This document shows positions 1 to 3,215 of a stretch of DNA of 5,342 bases, in pieces. The stretch comes from Patescibacteria group bacterium (GTDB lineage: Bacteria > Patescibacteriota > Patescibacteriia > 2-12-FULL-60-25). Each line of letters begins with the position of its first letter. Position 1 is the stretch's first letter. Below the pieces are notes generated by a model that had not been told where the DNA came from, did not search any database, and was given only the letters and a program-made list of their open reading frames with translations. The translations under genes were made by a program, and so were the position numbers. The stretch spans positions 1 to 5,342 of the forward strand of contig JAHJFW010000105.1 in the NCBI GenBank assembly GCA_018824765.1. Reading direction: 5' to 3'.

Positions 1-73
1 CTTTTGTCGCCGGCAAAAACCGCGTGCCATAACCTGCAACCGGAATGACTACTTTTCTGATTTTTTGAGACAT
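1..73 (-). CDS. galU: UTP-glucose-1-phosphate uridylyltransferase, N-terminal fragment (cut by window edge)
   Basis: Reading the minus strand from the ATG at 73-71 gives 24 codons that run off the left edge. The peptide holds the nucleotidyltransferase signature VVIPVAGYGTRFLPATK (residues 8-24). This is the UTP-binding Gly-rich loop that opens bacterial GalU proteins, where the usual form is VIPVAGLGTRFLPATK. GalU makes UDP-glucose from UTP and glucose-1-phosphate in the cytoplasm, feeding envelope polysaccharide and glycolipid synthesis. An AAGGA Shine-Dalgarno site (83-79) sits 5 nt before the ATG and supports the start. The gene follows ychF on the same strand with a 66-nt gap that contains the heptamer repeat, and no clear terminator separates them, so co-transcription is possible. 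The family call is firm because of the motif. Distinction from other sugar-nucleotide transferases (for example RfbA-like) rests on the FLPATK ending, which is typical of GalU. Confidence 0.85.
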   Translation of the reverse strand, partial: MSQKIRKVVIPVAGYGTRFLPATK

Positions 74-82
74 AAATATCCT

Positions 83-138
83 TGACTGAGGACTTAGGAC
101 TTAGGACCTAGGACGTAGGACTTCAGACTCAGTACTTC
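83..138. repeat. Degenerate 7-nt tandem repeat, consensus GGACTTA, 8 units
   Basis: Read on the plus strand the units are TGACTGA, GGACTTA, GGACTTA, GGACCTA, GGACGTA, GGACTTC, AGACTCA and GTACTTC. The core units are nearly identical and the outer ones have decayed. The array begins one base after the ychF stop and ends at the galU Shine-Dalgarno site, so it fills almost the whole intergenic gap. A period of 7 rules out a simple coding repeat. It resembles the short heptanucleotide repeats known from cyanobacteria and some other bacteria. Any function (transcript stability, termination, or slippage-variable spacing) is unknown. Confidence 0.9.
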
Positions 139-139
139 C

Positions 140-1231
140 CTACCCCACCCTAAAATAACACACATCACCGTCCTGCATCACATATTCCTTCCCCTCAATC
201 CGCACCAAACCCTTTTCTCGGCATCGCGCCTCTCCGCCATATTCCACAAAATCCTGCCACTTCGTAACCTCCACGCGGATAAAATTCTTTTCAAAATCGC
301 TATGAATAACCCCGGCTGCCTGCGGAGCTTTCGTACCTTTCACCACTGTCCACGCGCGCGTTTCCATTTCACCGGAAGTAAGAAAAGTGATAAGGCCCAA
401 AAGATCATAAGCCTCGACTATCAGCCGATCCAAACCAGACGCGTTTTGCCCGATGCTCTTTAAATACTCATCGCGGTCGCCCTCCGGCAAAGATGCGAGT
501 TCCGCCTCCATCTTCACGCAAATCGGGACAAGACGGGAGTCGCGCTTTTGCCGTAATGGCGCAATCTCCTTCTCCCATGAACCGTCCTGCATTTGCTCTT
601 CGCTAACATTAACGACATACATCATGGGTTTCAGAGTTAAGAGCGCGGCGCTTTTCATCAAATGCAATTCTTCATCCGACCAGTCTTCCTCGCGCAAAGC
701 CTTCCACTGTTCCAATATTTCTTTTGCTCGGATAAAAACCGACTGCTCCTCCTGCAACTCCTTTGAAACTCCGCCTTTCAGCCGGCGTTCGATATTAGCG
801 AGATGTTTGGTAACGCTTTCAAGATCAGCAAGCGCCAATTCAATGCCGATTGTTTCTGCGTCGCGCAGGGGGTCAATCGTCCCGTCAACATGCAAAACCT
901 GCTCATCCTGAAAAGCGCGCAGGACCTGCGCAATTGCATCGCACTCGCGGATATGTGACAAAAAAGCATTTCCCAAACCCTGCCCCTCGGCGGCACCCTT
1001 CACCAGTCCTGCAATATCCACAAACTCGATGGCCGTCGGCACGATGCGGCCTGATTTTGAAATCTCCGCCAGTTTTGCCAGCCGCTCATCAGGCACTTCA
1101 ACCACGCCGACATTCGGATCAATGGTACAAAAAGGGAAATTTGCGCAATCAACTTGTTTTTTAGTGATAGCTTGAAAAAGCGTCGATTTCCCGACATTCG
1201 GCAGTCCCACGATTCCGATTTGGAGCGGCAT
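140..1231 (-). CDS. ychF: YchF/OLA1-family ATPase (Obg-related), complete
   Basis: This is a universally conserved P-loop NTPase of the TRAFAC class that prefers ATP to GTP, binds ribosomes and is linked to translation and stress responses. The 363 residues match the family's usual length. Visible motifs: Walker A GLPNVGKST (9-17); switch I region FPFCTIDPN (32-40), including Cys35, the position tied to redox control in E. coli YchF; G3 motif DIAGLVKGAAEGQGLG (72-87), with the hydrophobic residue after DIAG that marks this family; NVSE (208-211) in place of the NKxD of GTPases, as expected for ATP specificity; a charged helical coiled-coil insertion at about 135-190; and a C-terminal TGS domain (about 279-363) containing APQAAGVIHSDFEK. 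The ATG is fixed by homology because MPLQIGIVGLPN is the normal family N-terminus. No Shine-Dalgarno site precedes it. The stop is TAG, with the heptamer array and galU directly downstream. Confidence 0.97.
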   Translation of the reverse strand: MPLQIGIVGLPNVGKSTLFQAITKKQVDCANFPFCTIDPNVGVVEVPDERLAKLAEISKSGRIVPTAIEFVDIAGLVKGAAEGQGLGNAFLSHIRECDAIAQVLRAFQDEQVLHVDGTIDPLRDAETIGIELALADLESVTKHLANIERRLKGGVSKELQEEQSVFIRAKEILEQWKALREEDWSDEELHLMKSAALLTLKPMMYVVNVSEEQMQDGSWEKEIAPLRQKRDSRLVPICVKMEAELASLPEGDRDEYLKSIGQNASGLDRLIVEAYDLLGLITFLTSGEMETRAWTVVKGTKAPQAAGVIHSDFEKNFIRVEVTKWQDFVEYGGEARCREKGLVRIEGKEYVMQDGDVCYFRVG

Positions 1232-1242
1232 ACGTTTGCTAC

Positions 1243-1272
1243 AGGCTATCTTAAAATCGACTGAGGAGTCAA
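1243..1272 (-). promoter_or_regulatory. Weak candidate promoter for ychF
   Basis: On the minus strand TTGACT (1272-1267; five of six bases of the -35 consensus) is followed after 18 nt by TAGCCT (1248-1243; only three of six bases of the -10 consensus), 11 nt before the ychF ATG. If used, the transcript would have a leader of only a few bases, which would fit the missing Shine-Dalgarno site. The -10 match is poor, so this is tentative. Confidence 0.2.
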
Positions 1273-1289
1273 AACATGCGCAATGAACA

Positions 1290-1339
1290 GTGACATGGCA
1301 AATTTGCTATTTCTATCATTAAAAAACTGCATATGTCAC
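1290..1339. other. Small dyad-symmetric elements in the ychF leader
   Basis: GTGACAT (1290-1296) and ATGTCAC (1333-1339) form a perfect 7-bp inverted repeat with a 36-nt loop. A perfect 10-bp palindrome GCAAATTTGC lies inside the loop at 1298-1307. Both are upstream of the candidate ychF promoter. They could be protein-binding sites, or chance in an AT-rich spacer. No riboswitch or known RNA fold was recognised here. Confidence 0.3.
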
Positions 1340-1372
1340 AAAAAAACCTGCAGAAAACGGCCTATTCCCAAA

Positions 1373-1390
1373 TTGACGCGATCGCATCAA
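1373..1390. promoter_or_regulatory. 18-bp near-palindrome, operator-like
   Basis: TTGACGCGATCGCATCAA is a dyad with one mismatched pair, centred between 1381 and 1382 on the perfect 8-mer GCGATCGC. It lies between the ychF start and the 3' end of the PaaX-like gene. Thirteen bases including its left half (ATTGACGCGATCG, 1372-1384) recur in inverted orientation just upstream of the PaaX-like gene at 1994-2006. This is the layout expected of a regulator binding both its own promoter and a neighbour's. The function is inferred. Confidence 0.45.
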
Positions 1391-1420
1391 AAAGGAATAT
1401 CTATTGGAAAAAAACATATT

Positions 1421-1948
1421 TTATGAATTAATCGTCAACGACGACGGCTCTGGAAAAATAATTTCACCCTTCACAAGCGCCACCCAATTTTTCACTTTTA
1501 AATCCACAAGAATTTTCTCAAGCTGAGATGTCCAATCTATCTCAGAAATCCACACGCTCAAATGCTGCCGACGAAATCCCAACGCTTTTAGAACGCGGCG
1601 AAAACTCTGACGAGCACACTTGTGCTGTTCCGGAATATCAAAGGAAACTATGAGGTATGTGTTCGATGGCAATGCCGGTGGGCCGACGGCAACGGATTCT
1701 TCTCCGCGCAGGAACCTCTCTCCCAATTCAGTCAACCGATACGCGCGACCCTGTAACTCTTTTCTTTCCTCAATATATCTTTTCCGCTTCAGTGTCCACA
1801 CGGCTTTCGCCATCTGCCGCCTTGCTTGCTCAGCCTCCACCTCCTTGATAAACGGATACCCATAGCGCATCAACGCGCTCGGTTTATAAACCGAGTATTC
1901 CAAAATCTCGATCCCGTCTGCCATGGCATCCAGCACCGCCCAAGTCAT
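1421..1948 (-). CDS. PaaX-like transcriptional regulator with Cas2-fold domain
   Basis: The preferred product is 175 residues. The N-terminal part (about 1-85) looks like a winged-helix DNA-binding domain: helices around 33-60, followed by RAYRLTELGERFL (68-80), the typical wing/helix of PaaX and related regulators. The C-terminal part (about 96-165) is the ferredoxin-like domain shared by PaaX and Cas2, beginning YLIVSFDIPEQ (98-108) and continuing with FRRVLKALGF and QHLSVWISEI (126-137). These proteins are cytoplasmic regulators; PaaX itself represses phenylacetate degradation, but no such genes are present here, so the effector is unknown. The start at 1948 is chosen because GGAGG lies 9 nt upstream. 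The longer 194-residue reading begins at 2005, above a likely -10 box and without a ribosome site. Stand-alone genes of this type are often labelled Cas2 in CPR genomes. There is no CRISPR array or cas1 here, so the regulator call is preferred. Confidence 0.75.
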   Translation of the reverse strand: MTWAVLDAMADGIEILEYSVYKPSALMRYGYPFIKEVEAEQARRQMAKAVWTLKRKRYIEERKELQGRAYRLTELGERFLRGEESVAVGPPALPSNTYLIVSFDIPEQHKCARQSFRRVLKALGFRRQHLSVWISEIDWTSQLEKILVDLKVKNWVALVKGEIIFPEPSSLTINS

Positions 1949-1957
1949 TTTTGAAAG

Positions 1958-1962
1958 CCTCC
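1958..1962 (-). promoter_or_regulatory. Shine-Dalgarno site setting the start of the PaaX-like gene
   Basis: GGAGG on the minus strand is followed by a 9-nt spacer (CTTTCAAAA) and the ATG at 1948-1946. No comparable site precedes the upstream in-frame ATGs at 2005 and 1969, so this site decides the 175-residue start. Confidence 0.7.
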
Positions 1963-1986
1963 GTCCCATACATCTACCGCTACACA

Positions 1987-2006
1987 ATTTTAACGATCGC
2001 GTCAAT
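1987..2006 (-). promoter_or_regulatory. Candidate -10 box with overlapping operator-like element upstream of the PaaX-like gene
   Basis: TAAAAT (1992-1987; five of six -10 consensus bases) would start transcription near 1980 and give a leader of roughly 30 nt that includes the GGAGG site. Directly upstream is ATTGACGCGATCG (2006-1994), an inverted exact copy of the 13-mer at 1372-1384. No good -35 hexamer stands at the usual spacing: the TTGACG inside the element is only 7 nt from the -10 box. The element therefore lies inside the promoter spacer, as an autoregulatory operator would. This is inferred from position alone. Confidence 0.35.
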
Positions 2007-2056
2007 AGCGTAGCAGCGATTGGATAATTTGGCTCAATGAAGAAAAAAAGTTTAAA

Positions 2057-2074
2057 TTATCAACATGTGGATAA
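2057..2074. promoter_or_regulatory. Two abutting DnaA-box-like 9-mers, head to head
   Basis: TGTGGATAA (2066-2074) is the exact complement of the strong DnaA box TTATCCACA. It is directly preceded by TTATCAACA (2057-2065), which differs from that consensus at one base. Together they form the 18-bp near-palindrome TTATCAACATGTGGATAA. An AT-rich stretch (2040-2060) adjoins it. The pair lies in the non-coding region upstream of the PaaX-like gene. No dnaA, dnaN or further box cluster is visible, so this is not called an origin. DnaA-controlled transcription or a titration site is possible. Confidence 0.45.
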
Positions 2075-2127
2075 AAGCGGCATGGAAAATTTCTGCTTTG
2101 TTTTCGCACATACACTCTGTAGCATTT

Positions 2128-2155
2128 CAAAAATCCGCTGAAAAACGGATTTTTG
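2128..2155 (-). terminator. Rho-independent-type hairpin after the tRNA-like remnant
   Basis: CAAAAATCCG (2128-2137) pairs perfectly with CGGATTTTTG (2146-2155) across an 8-nt loop, so the stem ends in A/T runs and can terminate in either direction. On the minus strand it begins 3 nt after the 3' end of the shrunken tRNA-like element. It looks like that gene's original terminator. Reading the other way there is no gene it would serve. Confidence 0.6.
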
Positions 2156-2158
2156 GGG

Positions 2159-2212
2159 TGATGTTCCCTAAGATGCTCGAACTCTTGACCTGTCCGATAG
2201 CAATAAGGGTAC
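2159..2212 (-). pseudogene. Shrunken tRNA-like remnant related to tRNA-Ala (54 nt)
   Basis: The minus strand carries AGGTCAAGAGTTCGAGC, identical to the variable loop and T-arm of the neighbouring tRNA-Ala, followed by ATCTTAGGG where the tRNA has CTCTTAGGG. Upstream, GTACCCT (2212-2206) can pair with AGGGAAC (2169-2163) at six of seven positions, and CCCTTA matches positions 4-9 of tRNA-Ala. Between them only 12 nt replace the 34 nt of the D and anticodon arms, so there is no anticodon. The T stem has a G53:A61 mismatch where G:C is nearly universal, and the end reads A-TCA rather than A-CCA. These losses favour a decayed partial duplication, although the retained pairing and the terminator allow a transcribed tRNA-like RNA. 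The 3' part is secure. The 5' acceptor strand is less so. Confidence 0.55.
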
Positions 2213-2244
2213 TCCTCCAATAGAATCTGGTAGGGCTTTGAAAA

Positions 2245-2271
2245 CATAAAACCCCGGCAAGGGGTTTTATG
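2245..2271 (-). terminator. Rho-independent terminator of tRNA-Ala
   Basis: CATAAAACCCC (2245-2255) and GGGGTTTTATG (2261-2271) form a perfect 11-bp stem with a 5-nt loop. On the minus strand the stem begins one base after the tRNA's CCA end and its T-rich descending arm continues into TTTT, the standard intrinsic terminator form. Confidence 0.85.
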
Positions 2272-2272
2272 A

Positions 2273-2348
2273 TGGTGGACCCTAAGAGGCTCGAACTCTT
2301 GACCTCTTCCATGCCATGGAAGCGCTCTACCAGCTGAGCTAAGGGCCC
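2273..2348 (-). tRNA. tRNA-Ala (anticodon GGC)
   Basis: The 76 nt fold as a complete cloverleaf. Acceptor GGGCCCT pairs with AGGGTCC; D stem GCTC/GAGC with loop AGCTGGTA; anticodon stem CTTCC/GGAAG with loop ATGGCAT, which sets the anticodon GGC (alanine, codons GCC/GCU); variable loop AGGTC; T stem AAGAG/CTCTT with loop TTCGAGC; discriminator A73 and an encoded CCA. The pair at position 3-70 is G:U, the classic identity element for alanyl-tRNA synthetase, which confirms the assignment independently of the anticodon. It stands alone between the coiled-coil gene and the PaaX-like gene, with a terminator immediately downstream. No convincing promoter was found in the 63 nt upstream, so read-through from the upstream operon is possible. 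Confidence 0.97.
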
Positions 2349-2379
2349 ATTAAATACTCGCACTAAAAACGCTCAGAGG

Positions 2380-2390
2380 ATGCCATGGAA
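2380..2390. repeat. 11-nt copy of the tRNA-Ala anticodon arm
   Basis: ATGCCATGGAA on the plus strand also occurs at 2311-2321 inside tRNA-Ala, where it covers one side of the anticodon stem and the loop. The copy lies about 30 nt upstream of the tRNA 5' end and the similarity does not extend into a foldable tRNA. It overlaps a small CCATG/CATGG hairpin. It may be a duplication scrap or chance. Confidence 0.3.
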
Positions 2391-2411
2391 CGCATGGGTC
2401 GTCAATTACGG

Positions 2412-3206
2412 TCACCTGCGCATGCGCACGGCCATTTCTATCCGATCGCGGCGAATCCCATCTTTTCTATCCTTCTGTTTTAATGCCGCGTGCAGACTTT
2501 TCATTTGCTTAACCTGCTCCAAGGCTTCCGCGTCCGGCGACATAACTTCGTGCCACCGCTCTGCTTCGCGCGTACCCTGCCGAATCGCCTCAATTAAATG
2601 CACGACATCCGGCTCCGGCAATTCAGCATCCTTTTCTTCAACGAGCTCCGCCTCATTTTCAGCTTTCACATCACCGCTGGGCATTGAGAACTGGGAACTG
2701 TGAACTTTTGCGCCTGCAAACGGCGACTCTTCCGGCGCAATAGCTCTCAATGCAATCTTGCGGCTCCGCACCGCCAATTCACTTCTCAAAATCTCCGCTC
2801 GCACATCCGGATGGTCTGCATGCCGCGGACCGCTTTCATCCTGCCGCGCCGACCACTCTTTCAATTCCCTTTCCAGCTCGGCCGCATTCATCATCGAGGC
2901 CTCAAGGCGGCGTAAATTTTTACGGATTGAATCCTGCGCTTCACGCAGGGCTTTGGATTCGCGCCTCAATTCTTTGGGTTCCAAATCATTCAATTTCAAC
3001 GCCAAATCATTCAGCCTATCCTGATACGCCAAACAGGTCGCCTCAAACTGCGCGGCCAAATCACGCTGTTCGCACTGTAAAGCTTCAATTGCAGCCTGCG
3101 GGTTTTCCAAGCACAACCTCTCAAAAACAGCCGGATCAAAACAACCCGAAAGCGGCGGCTTCTTAAGAAACCGCCGCCACAGGTTATCCAGCCAAGACTT
3201 TGACAT
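2412..3206 (-). CDS. Unrecognised coiled-coil protein
   Basis: I do not recognise this 264-residue protein. It begins with an amphipathic basic segment (1-17, SWLDNLWRRFLKK) without a cleavable signal peptide or membrane span, so it is probably cytoplasmic or peripherally attached. Residues about 40-120 are rich in Leu, Glu, Lys, Arg and Gln with heptad-like spacing and should form a long helix or coiled coil. Residues 158-200 look disordered, with an acidic stretch at 182-199, and the C-terminus (244-264) is strongly basic and ends RMRR. Residues 168-174 (VHSSQFS) are encoded by a 7-nt tandem repeat. The ATG is 9 nt after the stop of the ligase/TPR gene, with only a weak purine-rich site, which suggests translational coupling. 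An accessory role with that membrane protein is inferred from position alone. The extended charged composition shows no catalytic motif. Confidence 0.8.
   Translation of the reverse strand: MSKSWLDNLWRRFLKKPPLSGCFDPAVFERLCLENPQAAIEALQCEQRDLAAQFEATCLAYQDRLNDLALKLNDLEPKELRRESKALREAQDSIRKNLRRLEASMMNAAELERELKEWSARQDESGPRHADHPDVRAEILRSELAVRSRKIALRAIAPEESPFAGAKVHSSQFSMPSGDVKAENEAELVEEKDAELPEPDVVHLIEAIRQGTREAERWHEVMSPDAEALEQVKQMKSLHAALKQKDRKDGIRRDRIEMAVRMRR
2417..2428. other. Perfect 12-bp palindrome at the 3' end of the coiled-coil gene
   Basis: TGCGCATGCGCA overlaps the last codons (MRR) of the coiled-coil gene. It has no T-tract and too short a stem and loop for an intrinsic terminator. It may be a protein-binding site or a by-product of the CGC-rich codons. 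Confidence 0.25.
2686..2706. repeat. In-frame 7-nt tandem repeat inside the coiled-coil gene (3 units)
   Basis: GAGAACT, GGGAACT and GTGAACT follow each other on the plus strand, with a consensus of GNGAACT. Three units make 21 nt, so the reading frame is kept and seven residues (about VHSSQFS, 168-174) are encoded. It resembles the intergenic 83-138 array in period and in its GGACTT/GGAACT flavour, though the units differ. It falls in the probably disordered linker between the helical and acidic parts. Confidence 0.7.
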
Positions 3207-3215
3207 CTACTTTTC

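Noticed and set aside
1409..1440. Intrinsic terminator after the PaaX-like gene (T7 run at 1415-1409 on the minus strand)
   Set aside because: The T-run has no adjacent GC-rich stem. The only nearby hairpin (CGTC/GACG) has a 4-bp stem and lies inside the gene's last codons.
1421..1948. CRISPR-Cas adaptation gene cas2
   Set aside because: The N-terminal winged helix, the protein length and the absence of cas1 or any repeat-spacer array favour a PaaX-like regulator.
1949..2005. Longer 194-residue form of the PaaX-like protein starting at 2005
   Set aside because: The extra 19 residues have no ribosome site, the upstream ATG overlaps the operator-like element and lies above the probable -10 box, and a good GGAGG precedes the ATG at 1948.
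2041..2074. Chromosomal replication origin
   Set aside because: There are only two DnaA-like boxes and no dnaA or dnaN in view. A binding pair is reported instead.
2159..2348. Integrated element bounded by a tRNA gene and a duplicated tRNA 3' end
   Set aside because: The two tRNA-like segments are only about 60 nt apart, leaving no room for an element, and no integrase is visible.
2002..2363. Two overlapping minus-strand ORFs (78 and 81 codons) across the tRNA region
   Set aside because: They are translations of the tRNA-Ala gene and its remnant (for example GPLAQLVERFHG and VKSSSLLG are typical mistranslated tRNA peptides), and they cross two terminators.
2700..3166. Plus-strand ORFs opposite the coiled-coil gene, up to 138 codons
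   Set aside because: Their composition is that of antisense reading of a GC-rich helix-coding gene, and they overlap one another in several frames without ribosome sites.
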